From: Zeugodacus cucurbitae
Lineage: Eukaryota > Arthropoda > Insecta > Diptera > Tephritidae
Reading direction: 5' to 3'
Assembly (NCBI RefSeq): GCF_028554725.1
Contig: NC_071671.1
Location: 46,514,501-46,578,500, forward strand
Length of the DNA stretch: 64,000 nt
Within the stretch, counting starts at the first letter, position 1, and the number at the start of each line of letters is the position of its first letter. Under the pieces are notes generated by a model that worked only from the letters and a program-made list of their open reading frames with translations, had not been told where the DNA came from and did not search any database. Of the stretch, positions 24,166 through 35,174 are shown one piece after another. The position numbers were made by a program, and so were the translations under genes.

Positions 24166-26448
24166 CGATTCAATGCAAACTCATGAATTTCAAAAATCGC
24201 ACTTATTTGTCAAAAGTAATTTCACGCGACGCAATGTCAATTTAAATTACTCAACACAACATAAAAAACAACAATAAAAGCAACCACATAAAGAAAAAAA
24301 TCAAGACGAACAACCAATAAGACAATCAATGAATCAACCGATGGATACAAGTGAATGATGAGCGAATGTCGCTGAATGGCAAGCACGTTTGCTAAATTAG
24401 CCAAATGAAGATGAGAAGTGAGGTGTTGAAAGCCGCAAATCGCGCAACAGCAATCTCTGTTTTCAAATGAGGAGTGTATAGGAAGAACAACAATACTAAA
24501 GAAATAAAAAAATCGAGAAAAACTGGCAACAATTTGCGCACAAAGACAAAAACCAGAACAAATCAAAATAATGATTGATTAGTCTTGGTCGTCTGAAGCA
24601 GCAACTGCCATGCAACATGCCGCCACTGAAGGCCCTGCGCACAGTGCGGGACGTGAAAGGCGCTTAAAGTTAACCGAAGTCAATGTACACATGAGTTGGG
24701 TGAGAACAGCGTCGCCGCAGCGCAGGGTCGTTGGGCCACAACGGGTATCGCTTGCAAAATCGAAACCGCAAAAGTGTCTGTGCGTGTGTGTTTGCGTGGC
24801 AAGTAAACAGCAAAGGCGAACGAAACGATGCGCAGTGAAGCGGGCAACAAATCGAGTGGACAGCGAACAAGACAGGCGGCTGCACACAATAGACAGAGGC
24901 TGCCAAATGGACAACAGCGAGCCCACACGAGCGCCAAACGCACAGCACATAACGCACGCATTTCACTGTGAAAACGCACACATATGTATGTGTGTAGTTG
25001 TTTGTTCACTTGAAATTGAAACCTGGCTTTGTTTACTTTGAAAACATATAAAAAAACTGAACAAAGCTGCAACGGAAAAGAAACTCAATAGCAGTACACT
25101 TGGCCAGCAAATGTTACGCATGTGCTTTGGTGCGCGGCCAAGCGTAGTGGGTCCGCAATGGCCACATCCTGCCGCATGCAGCCTTTACATTGTTGCTTTT
25201 ATTTGTGCAGTTTTTATTTTTTCCGATTTACATTGTTACGCATGCGCAGCTCATGTTACTCGATTTCGTAACTGCTCGCCTGCTTTGCCGTTTCTTGTCT
25301 GCCTGCTGGTCTCGCTACACTTTTTTGTGCACCACGGACAGCTAAGTGATTTAAATGCATTTCTGTTCACTTTGGTGTAGTGTTTTTTGTTTGCGATTTT
25401 TTTTTTTATTATTTATTTTCGCAAAAGTATTTCTTCATTTGGCCCCTTTTGTGCATTGACAGGCATCAGACGGCAGCGCCAAGCGGCGAAATATGAGAGC
25501 AATTGAGTAATGCTTATGCTTGGGTATAGTGTTGTGAAAAATAAAGGAAGTGTCGTAATTAGATGTTTATATTAGTGATGGTAAAACGCGTAATAAATCT
25601 TTGTAACTGAAAATTATTCCTACAAAAGTGAAGGTAGACGCAAATGAGACCCATAAATGCTCGGTATCCACACGTTTGATTGTTGGTGACAAAAAGGAAG
25701 TGCTCTTTCATTTTTTGATTCCACGAGTGGAACATATAAGAATTATATATCATATGATTTACATTAGTCTTGAAAATAGTGAGAATTACATCAATATTAC
25801 TCGAGAGTCTAAATCCCTTCAATATTTTTAAACAAGCGTAACTAGAATAATTCCAGTCCTGTCTTCTAGCACCTTATACTTCTGCAATTGACAGAATCGC
25901 TTTCTAACTTAATTTTCTGCTTTTGATATATACTTGAATTGGAACTTAATTTTTGAATACATTTACAGTCCACATCATCGAGATATGTAGACCTATAACT
26001 CTACCAAAATCCCTCCAACTTCATTTATACAGTCGTTGGTGTAAAATTTCTTCAAAAGTTCATTGAGCCCGGATGAGATATTAAAAAATGAAGTATCACC
26101 CAGTCGTAAATTTGATAAAAATCCCTACATCATAAGCATACAAAATCCAAGCCATTTAAGTTAAAATTATTTGATTACATAGCGTTCCAAACAAACTTGT
26201 AGTTGTTAGTGACAGAAATATATGCCTGTGATGAAACGCAGTTGAACCTCTGATTGAAATTATGATTCAGGAGTGATCTACGCCAATTTTTGACAAACTA
26301 AATATCTAATTTAGTAATAGAGGGCATCCATGTTCACGATATTATTTCCCTCACTAATTCTTCTTACAGATTTCGTAACATATAAATTCCAAATTAATTT
26401 AATACAATTAGATTATAATTGAGAAAGCAGTTTTTTCTTTTCGCACAG

Positions 26449-26635
26449 CCGACTACTCGATTAACCTATTTACATGAGAAGTTGGTAAGTTTCATCAGCT
26501 GATTGATATTTTATCAATAATCACAGCCAACTTTAAAGTATTCCAGTTTCAATTTGTATTCGATTAAGAATTAATGTAATAAAATGAGTTTTTTATTTTG
26601 TATCCAAATCAGCACTTTAATAGAGTAAAGGCCGG
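26449..26635 (+). mobile_element. ~190-bp MITE, copy 1
   Basis: The left end CCGACTACTCGATTAA and the inverse of the right end (CCGGCCTTTACTCTATTAA) form imperfect terminal inverted repeats. The internal block GAGAAGTTGGTAAGTTTCAT is shared with the opposite-strand copy at 61951-62141. The interior is otherwise diverged. No coding capacity and no clear target duplication. Confidence 0.6.
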
Positions 26636-27082
26636 TTAATTGATCACTTAACTCCTACGCCAATAACATATTAATTCAAAGTATTAATCGTATATATATT
26701 GTAAATAGTGACACTTTTCATTAAAGATAATCGCTTAGTAGTATGCAAATCGTCGAAAATAACGTGGCCATCACTATTCATTGTTTACAGTTGAATAATG
26801 TTGAACAGAAGATATGCACATCATAAAATGCGTATAATCCCCGCGGTCATTTTTTTTCTGTGAAATCCCTTTTTGTAGATTTGAAGTTATGTCCGCATAA
26901 AGTAAATATTTACACAAAGAAATTTTTTTTCAAAAATAGTCCAAATAAATTGTGAATGAGTTCAAGTAATTGTAACATAAAAATAGCGCATTTTGATGTA
27001 TTGGAAAAGTATATCGTTTTATAATATATTCCTTAAATATAGCCATTTATTTTTCAATATAACTTTCATAATTAAAATTTAT

Positions 27083-27108
27083 TTTCTTTTCCCTCTTTCT
27101 AGGTAAGT
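27083..27108 (+). promoter_or_regulatory. recursive splice site (ratchet point, zero-length exon)
   Basis: A pyrimidine tract of about 18 nt (T/C only from about 27083) ends CCCTCTTTCTAG at 27102 and is followed immediately by GTAAGT (27103-27108). Juxtaposed strong acceptor and perfect donor is the defining form of recursive splice sites in long fly introns: the upstream exon joins at the AG, the GTAAGT is regenerated, and the next segment is removed from there. It lies on the + strand 4.2 kb after the donor at 22878, as expected for stepwise removal of a long intron. Function is inferred from sequence only. Confidence 0.78.
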
Positions 27109-29800
27109 TTCAAAAATTACTGGATGTTAATGCAATTCTATGATTTTAAGTAAGTAAAATATGCTCAGAATTAAAACAGAGATACTTGAAAAAATATGTC
27201 CACATATATGACTGCTTCTATGCCGCACAACACTGTATCTATCACAAAGTGTATATCAGCCTCATAGCCTCGCTGGTGTTGCGCACACCACTTCGGGTGT
27301 CAACATTCTCAACTCAATCAGAGTGCTGCCTGCGCATTTGTGGCGCGTAATGTGAGCTCATGCGCCTTTAGTTTATTGACAGCATTTTATTTTTTACTTT
27401 AAAACTAGCTTATGTAAAATATTTGCTTTTATTTTTTCTGAATTATAAACTTGAGGTGTGCAAACTTCCTCGCTCCTTAAATGCAATCCTTTTTCTATAA
27501 CAAATATTGACCATCCTTTTTGTTTATATTGGCCGCCTCTTCACCTTGTGCTCGAGCATAAATGCGCACAAATATGCTAAAATGGCCTATCGACTCATCT
27601 TTCTGGCCTGGCATTCGCTTGCGGTTTGGCCAACTTAACCAACTTAAATTGCATTATTCGATATTCGTGGTTGCGCACATGATTTTGCATAATGCAAAAA
27701 TGTAAATTCTGAACGTAAATCGTTGAGCTATGACAGCGGCAGGTTTTCTGTCGAGGTGAATGTTCTGATTAGAGTGTTGCATTTTTTGTCGGAGTGTGTA
27801 GTGTGAAATATAAGGTGTGGTCTAGGAGGATTATAGTGAGGAAAATTGTATATATATTATAGAAAAGAAAAGTCTGTCAAGATAGAAAGCTATTTTAAGC
27901 TCAATATAAAGCTATTTTTGACGTTTACTAAATTTTATTTATTTATCGGAATCGGTATATTTTCCACGACAGATGGGAACTGGATTTTTATTCGGTCAAG
28001 GTCTTTGCTTATTCAAAATTATTTGGGAACGTTTTCTGCCACTTTAACAACAACAACATGATATCTAGAAAATATATCATGAAACATTCACTTCTATACA
28101 CAATGCAGTCAACCGTACTTCTCTTCCTGCAACCCTTTCCATACATTCTCCAGCGCTCTTCGATCTCATTTTCAATTACCATTCTCGTGTCATATTTATA
28201 TCAGCACCGCTGAGAGACAATCAACATTCTCGCCAGCTCCCTGCTGTAATGTCATTTAAATTAATGCAAAATGCGTGCATTTGAAAGTCATTCGGTTTGT
28301 GCGCCAAACAATAGCAAATCAGCCATATAAGGACGAAATGAAGCTAGAATAGTTGGTGAATATAGTAAAATGGATAGTTTATTGAACTGAATGCATACAA
28401 AATTATGCTACTTTGGTTTGGAGGTTGAACTGAATTATGAGTGCGCTGCTGCTGATGTGGTTTGTAGAGAGATGTACGAGCACTTAGTGGTGGAGGCAAC
28501 CTTTCAGTTTTCATGATTATTTGGTATGCAAAAACTTATACAAAAAATATGAAAAATAAGAAGAAATAAAATAAGAAAGATAATAAAATAAGAGAACGAA
28601 TACTATATAAAATAATGTCAAAATATAAAAATAAATATCAATTTGAACATAGTATTTAGACGATATTAGAAAATTCGAAATTCAAACAAAAGACTTAAGC
28701 AACAAACTCGATTGTAGTTGACAGTCAAATAAACTGAAATTTAAGTACTGAAGCGCTTAAAATTGAAGAAAGATATTAATAAACCATTAGCCAACTCCGT
28801 TTTAATAAAAGTAAAAAAGAAATCTAATAAAAATCCTCAGAAAAAATTGGGTTTCCAAGAATAGCTTATTCCACAAACCACTCCCACATATCAAACCTCA
28901 AGCACTTATAATAATATTACAGAGCTAAGAAAATGTTTTAAAGTTCGCCGAAATACAAAAAGAACAATTAAAAAATCACAAATTTCTCCAAGCCCAGCCA
29001 ACAGCTAGCAGTGAAATGTTCATGAAAACGCTCAATACACATTTATTACACAATTCTTCTGTGGTACAACGTTTTAATATGCCATTTGTAGTCGCTTATA
29101 CAACCGACGAAATTACGCAAACAAACAACAATCATGTTTTATGAGTTTCATGTGCCTGACTAATAATTAACTACCATCTGTTTGCGCAGGTCGCGTCGTC
29201 GGGCAACTGGCAAAAGTCATCATCATAAGAAATTTACTACCAACTGATAAATGATCTCGTAAATGTTCTAACAACAATCGTCAAATAGTTGAGTTAACCT
29301 TTGTATGATCATGTTGGTCATTTATGACTTCAAATGTTTTGGTTGGTTGAGTGAAATAAAATGGTTTTTACATATACTTGAACTTGCAGACATCTAAAGA
29401 TTTTTAGGTTAGGTTAAGTTGAAAATGTTGGTCTATAGTTAGTACACGTGGAAACATTGTATAGGAAGAGTACATTGTAATGATAAATTCTTACACTTAT
29501 TATCTATATAATCCCATTTGATACTCCAAATATATAGCATCATTTGACTTTGATGGGCTTTGATGTACTTTGACTTTGATTTGTGGAATTAAACAAAAAT
29601 GTATAATTGATGTCTTTGCCTGATGCTTGAAGTTGTTTTCGAGCTTAATAGTTGTTGTTGTGATTGTGATATAAGACTACAAATAGAAGTATTTCTAACG
29701 ATTTCCGAAAGACAAAGGAATTTTATATTTTACTTGAAGAAATCAGGAAGGTCTTTGAAATTTTTTCGAATCTAACTGAATGTTGACGTCTATTGACTAA
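27109..29800 (+). other. intron-like non-coding DNA
   Basis: AT-rich DNA with no supported exon or complete repeat. Low-complexity AATAAAATAAGA stretches occur at about 28540-28640. TTTGACTTTGATG-type short repeats occur at about 29541-29585. Confidence 0.5.
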
Positions 29801-30085
29801 TAGAGTAAGTTTGGGTATTGTGATATGGGTATAAGTTTTTCTACAATTATTTAAAATTTCATAAACTAATACTTACAAAAATTATGCAATACTATTCCTT
29901 GCTTCATTGCGCAATATATCTCAAAGGGATATTTCGGTATCTCAAGTACTTTGAAAGATAACTCAATTAAACTATAGATGGTCGAAAAAGCGACTTCGCC
30001 AAAATGTATGGGTAATGTGATATACTATATCAGGTAAAGTGATATACTATATCACATGTGACGAAATCTTGGCGCTGCTCCATAA

Positions 30086-31260
30086 AATCACTTTCCTGGA
30101 AATATTTGTATCAAAGGGATAGATACCAGTGCATTTGAACCCATTAATTGCTATCTGTGCCGTTTGAACTTTCAGATAAGCCTTTGAAACAGCTCAACTA
30201 CATCAAATCGTGTCACCTTTCGGCCTTGCTCTCGCTTAAATCGTCTTATTTTGTCATTGTAATATGTTTTAAGAGGACCCATAAATGCTTTATCTAAGGG
30301 TAGCATTTTGTGTGTACAATGAGGTGGCAATGATAAGAAAATGACGCCATTTTGACGAGCCTTATCCAAAACATCAACATTTCGCGTATGACTGTAGTGG
30401 CCATCTAAAATAAGCAAGATTGGGTTCTCCTTTGATGGATTAGTGAATCGCAAAAAGTGATCAAACCACGCGGTAAATATTGGTATTTGTATCCATCCCG
30501 ATATGTGACAAGCAGAATCGGAACCAGGGGGAGCATGTTTCATTAAAAGCGGAGAGGGATTTTTTCTTGGAAAAATGAAAAATGGTGGAACAAAGGCTCC
30601 TCCTGCGCTCATGCAGCTTATAACTGTTATGAGAGATCCTCTTTCTGCTGAAGTCATGCAACCAATTTGCCTTTTGCTGCTAAAATTTTTGGCTGCTTAC
30701 TTTGCACGATAGACACTCCTGTCTCATCAACATTCCATATTCTAGTTGCAGAAAATTTATGCTTCTCAAACTCCTGCTCCAATAAGTTATAGAACTTGCT
30801 CACATTTTCCACATTGAATCCTTTGATTCTCTCGATTGAAGTACCTGTGATAGAGCGTAAGCTTATTTCCGTTTTATGTCTATTTAGAAAGCTACGCTAC
30901 CAATCTCTTCCGGCGCATTCCTTGATTATGGAAAATATTAATATTATTTCGCTTTGCTAATTGAAATGCAAGCGAACGCACATCGCTTCGAGTGAGCCCC
31001 CAAAACTTTGCCTCCATTCCTCTCAAATATCTTACCAGCTCTAATTCAACATCTGGGTTAAGAACCTTCCTACGTCCCAATGGAATAGCTAATATTTCGT
31101 CGATTGTTTTATCGCTGCGGGCAGCTCTTTGCAAGGTTGCAAATAGGACACCATACGTTTTCGATGCCAGAAGTATTCCCATCTTTTCGACTCTTACAGC
31201 CTGTATGGCTTTTTTCATGTTTTCTGCATTCCACTTACGAATTTCCCCTTTCTTCGGCAT
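30086..31260 (-). pseudogene. pogo-family (CENP-B-like HTH plus DDE_1) transposase, frameshifted
   Basis: The N-terminal frame starts at the Met at 31260. It carries a psq/CENP-B-type DNA-binding region (KWNAENMKKAIQAVR, SKTYGV, then LGRRKVLNPDVELELVRYL). A stop follows MRRKRLVA. Another frame then gives SITGTSIERIKGF and IWNVDETGVS (about 30723-30731) with the first catalytic Asp. After a frame change around 30665 comes MTSAERGSLITVISCMSAGG, PILLILDGHYSHT (second Asp) and MLPLDKAFMGPLKTYYND (third Asp, DDD type). A stop interrupts after ELFQRLI, and a further piece, NGFKCTGIYPFDTN, shows the usual C-terminal end. All three catalytic Asp codons survive, but at least two frame breaks and an in-frame stop make this copy defective. 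Confidence 0.88.
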
Positions 31261-31494
31261 TGCGAAAAACTATAATTTAAGAAGAGTATTATTTTTACCT
31301 ACAAGATACGTTGTGTGATATTATGTTTGTTTAATATGATATACTATATCACAATGGACAACATTGACTATATCACATTAGCCAAACTCGAGTTTGAAAT
31401 AATAAAATATTTGTTTCACAAAAAAAAATTTATTTGGGCTAAAAATTACCTGAATTACGGTTAATTTTATTAACGAAAGATCAAGAAAAAATTA

Positions 31495-31731
31495 CTAGAA
31501 TTCTAAAATATGAATTAAACTCTGAATAATCCTTTGTCGAAACGCGCGTTGAAATATTGGTGACCGGACTATTATAAACTTTTTGGCACACTGAGAGCAA
31601 ACGAAGCGTTCAGTAGCATGCGCAGCTTTGCAGCAACAGTTTTTTACAGTTACTTTTGTATTCTCGGAAAGATTCATGTCAAAACATGAATAGTTTACGA
31701 AATATGCTGGCATATCACATTGCACACCCAT
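31495..31731 (-). CDS. 78-codon Cys-rich ORF inside the pogo-like element
   Basis: The frame is open from just inside the right terminal repeat, upstream of the transposase and on the same strand. It contains VKNCCCKAAHATERFVCSQC followed by AKKF, which could form a small zinc-binding module (CxxC plus His/Cys upstream). I do not recognise it. It could be a displaced piece of a zinc-finger domain, an accessory protein, or chance. No splice sites linking it to the transposase were identified. Confidence 0.2.
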   Translation of the reverse strand: MGVQCDMPAYFVNYSCFDMNLSENTKVTVKNCCCKAAHATERFVCSQCAKKFIIVRSPIFQRAFRQRIIQSLIHILEF

Positions 31732-31755
31732 ATCACAATACCCAAACTTACTCTA

Positions 31756-34058
31756 TTGTTTTCATTTATTTAGGAATTGTCTCGACTGAAACTTGGTATC
31801 AATTTAAACGAAAACGATTCTCTTGAAATTCTGTTTTCAAAATTTTCTTCAAAAATTTAATATTTTTAGGCTAATGTAGGGAAAAAAGTTAAAATTAACA
31901 AGAAACTGAAAAAATATTTGAATACGTAGTAAAAAGGCATACTTATTTTTGTAAAAGTCGTTTAACCTCTTTCGTCAATATTATCAATTTTTGATTTAAA
32001 ATTTTAGACCAGTTTTAGTATTCTGAATGACTCAAACGAAGCATTTTCCATGAACGCGAGACGATTGCGCACGCATCAGAGAACCTATTAGCGCAAGGTT
32101 GCACTACAAGTACTGCCACTTCAAATAAAAACTCTGATATATTTTGTTCGATTCGCAACTCTCTAATCGCCTAGATTCGAGGGTGAGCTTTTGTAAATCT
32201 TTTATATATTCCAACCAGGAAAATTCAGATAAAGGAATCCCAACTTATAGAAACGATTTTGAAACTGTAATTTCTTTCAAAGTTCAAATTAAATGTACTC
32301 AAAGTGAAACTAGCAAACGTCGAGTAATTTACTTAATAAAAATATCTCTACAAACTGTATACCATTTTATATTAGAAAGTACTTTAACTGCAAAAACCTC
32401 TTCAAACATTTGAATTTCAAAAGAAATTGGACAAAAATTATTTCTCTTTTATTTTCCTGCGAAACTCGGTATAAATGTGATAGCACCGGCTCATAAAATA
32501 ATTTGGAGCTTCACGAGCTGTTTCACAAACCGAGTGCAATAAAAAAGAGCTTACGGGCACTATTAAAGCTGATGTCTGTAGTCAAACTGGCTAACAGGTA
32601 ATGATATGTATACAATTTGGTTTTGTGGAAATTATCCAAAAACTCAAAGGCGCATTACTTTTTTATGCTTCTTCTTTACTAGTGAGCGAATTGCATTTAA
32701 CGGGCGGTTGATAATGCCGCAACGCAAAAAGATGAGTAGCCAAGCAGAGAAATGTTAAATAACAGTTATTTGCTTCAAATTGTAAAACAAAAATAAAGCA
32801 TAATATAGCATAATTATAGCTACCGTTGCAGGGCAGACATAAATGTAGAAATGACCAAAACGGATTTTGAAGAAATTAAAAGAAAAACTGTAATAACAGA
32901 GCAAATAGTTAGTGTTACGCTGCGAGCTAGAATTTCAATGAATGATAAAAAAATTCAAGAGCAATATAAAATGCGTGAGCAATAAAAAGAGAGTGGTGAA
33001 ATTTTAGGAGAGAATACAGGGTGATTGATTACACAAAATGTTACATTTGACAGATTCTTTTTGCTGTCAGTTGCAAGCTGTCATGTGTCATAATATTTTA
33101 TGTTCTTAAAATAAATTGTTTTACATATCTTCTTTTGGAAAACCGTTATATTTCTCATTCCATCTTGACATTTGAATTGAAAATATTCTCCTCAAACCAT
33201 TTCTAAACAAATATGTAAGCCTCCAATCTCTGTCTCTCTAGCTCTATCTTTCTCTACATATACATATGTTTCTTTTTCTCTCTTTGTGTCACTCTCTTCC
33301 AAGTTCATACCTCAAGAAATCTGCTAATCAAAAGACTTCACATGCAAACTTACTGTCCGCTATCATCACAAACTCGCGCATATGTCACTCAAATATCAAT
33401 TATTTGTCACTTGAGTAACTGAAATGTTGACAAGCAACTTAAATTGATGCTTGCGCACAAACAAAAAGCTAAGCGCATAAGCTGCGCAGCGCAAACTGAC
33501 AGACTGCCAGGCAAAGCAGATAACAATTTTATACACTTTGTTGTATTTTTTTTTTGTTGTTTTAAGTAGACAAATAAACAAAGCGACGCATTTGCCTGCG
33601 TGTGGCATACAGCAGAGTGCGTGGCAAACAAATTGGAAGTGATACAAAAAATTAAAAAGGCAAAATATTTTCACTCATGTGAAGTGCTTAGAAGTGAGGC
33701 AACTTTATTTTGTCGACTGGTCTTATGTGTATAAGTGTGCTCATACACTCAACAAATGTTTGTTTTATTTATCAGATAAAAAATATTATTCTTATTTGTT
33801 TGGTTTGGAGTGGTTGATATATTTTTGAATAAAAAATCAGTGCGTGATCAAGATTATTTAAAGCGCTTTTGATATGTTAGGAATATTGGCGTTGTTGTTT
33901 TTATATGATGGTGGGACAGTCGACAATTTAATTGAGTTAGTTCGAATAATTGGTACTTTTGATGTTAGGAAACAATATTGCGGTATGTGAAGTATGTGCC
34001 ATGAATTGTCAAAAAAGTTTGTGAATATTTTTTTACACAGTAAATGCTTTTATCATAA
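31756..34058 (+). other. intron-like non-coding DNA
   Basis: No supported exon. A pyrimidine-rich low-complexity tract (TCTCTCTAGCTCTATCTTTC-like) lies at about 33225-33300. Small frames at 33396-33674 have no recognisable domain. Confidence 0.5.
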
Positions 34059-34074
34059 TAATTTATATTAGTTA

Positions 34075-35158
34075 GTAGCCGTTGTCTTTTTATTCGCTGG
34101 ACCATGTCTATGTCGTCGAATAACATACACAGCTCATCGTTCCATCGTCTGCGGTATTCGCGTTGCCAATGTTTAAGGGACCATCTTCCGCAAAACCTTT
34201 CTCTCGAAAACTCCTAGTGCCGTCTCATCGGATGTTGACATCGTCCACGCTTATGCACCGCAAAGTAGGACGGGAATGATGAGAGACTAGTAGAGTTTGG
34301 TTTTTGTTCGTCGAGAGAGGACTTTACTTTTCAATTGCCTACTTAGTCCATAGTAGCACCTGTTGGCAAGAGTGGTTAATGCTGGTTCCCAGGTAGATGA
34401 AATTATCTACAACTTCAAAGCTATGACTGTCAACAGTGACGTGGGAGCCAAGACGCGAATGCGCTGACTGTTTGTTTGACGACAGGAGATATTTCGTCTT
34501 GCCCTCGTTCACCACCAGACCCATACGCTTCGCTTCCTTATCCAGTCTGGAAAACGCAGAACTAACGGCGCGGGTGTTGCTTCCAATGATATCGATATCA
34601 TCGGCGTACGCCAGTAGTTGTACACTCTTATAGAAGATTCTCTATTCAGCTCTGCAGCTCGTATTATTTTCTCCAGCATAAGGTTAAAGAAATCACACGA
34701 GAGTGAGTCACCTTGTCTGAAACCTCGTATGGTATCAAACGGCTCGGAGAGGTCCTTCCCGATCCTGACGGAGCTTTTGGTGTTGCTCAACGTCAGCTTA
34801 CACAGCCGTATTAGTTTTGCGGGGATACCAAATTCAGACATCGCGGCATAAAGGCAGCTCCTTTTCGTGCTATCGAAGGCAGCTTTAAAATCGATAAAAA
34901 GGTGGTGAGTATCGATTCTCTCGGGTCTTTTCCAAGATTTGGCGCATGGTGAATATCTGGTCTGTTGTTAATTTTCCAGGTCTAAAGCCACACTGATAAG
35001 GTCAAATCTGTTTGTTGACGGTGGGCTTTATCTTTCACACAGTACGCTCGATAGAACCTTGTATGCGATGTAGAGGAGGCTTATCCCACGGGAATTAGCG
35101 CAAATTGTGGGGTCTGCCTTTTTGTGTATTGGGCAGAGTACACTGAGATTCCAATTAG
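34075..35158 (-). mobile_element. RTE copy lacking both ends, flanked by a 16-bp duplication
   Basis: This 1084-bp segment of the RTE element is flanked by a 16-bp direct repeat, TAATTTATRTTAGTTA, at 34059-34074 and 35159-35174 (one A/G difference). It begins at the point equivalent to about 43846 in the full-length copy, so roughly 245 bases of the 3' end, including the terminal tandem repeat, are missing. It is also truncated at the 5' side. A small internal deletion lies near 34372. It is more diverged than the 8.7-kb and 43.6-kb copies. Confidence 0.87.
34339..34841 (-). pseudogene. RTE reverse-transcriptase remnant
   Basis: On the - strand, MSEFGIPAKLIRLCKLTLSN leads into GFRQGDSLSCDFFNLMLEKI. 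Frame breaks near the YADD region (WRTPMISISL in one frame) follow, then MGLVVNEGKTKYLLSSNKQS and the SHVTVDSH block. Several frameshifts (for example near 34640) separate the pieces. It is non-functional. Confidence 0.85.
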
Positions 35159-35174
35159 TAATTTATGTTAGTTA

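Larger units (their letters stand above)
22884..27082 (+). other. intron, first segment up to the recursive splice site
   Basis: Mostly AT-rich DNA without supported exons. It contains a decayed mariner fragment (about 22958-23095), a 156-bp inverted-repeat unit (24010-24165) and a ~190-bp MITE (26449-26635). A GC-richer block at 24400-25380 has overlapping frames on both strands (up to about 143 codons) with no recognisable domain; I treat these as chance. Confidence 0.5.
29803..31753 (-). mobile_element. pogo-like DNA transposon
   Basis: This 1951-bp element has perfect terminal inverted repeats of about 27 bp, beginning GAGTAAGTTTGGGTATTGTG, flanked by TA target duplications at 29801-29802 and 31754-31755. 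Subterminal copies of the 15-bp odd palindrome TGATATACTATATCA lie at 30018-30032, 30040-30054 and 31337-31351, probable transposase-binding sites. The transposase gene lies on the - strand and is broken by a frameshift. Confidence 0.93.

Noticed and set aside
24237..25380. Overlapping frames of up to 143 codons on both strands
   Set aside because: Frames overlap on both strands, have no recognisable domain, and reflect a locally GC-richer, stop-poor region. No supporting splice signals were identified.
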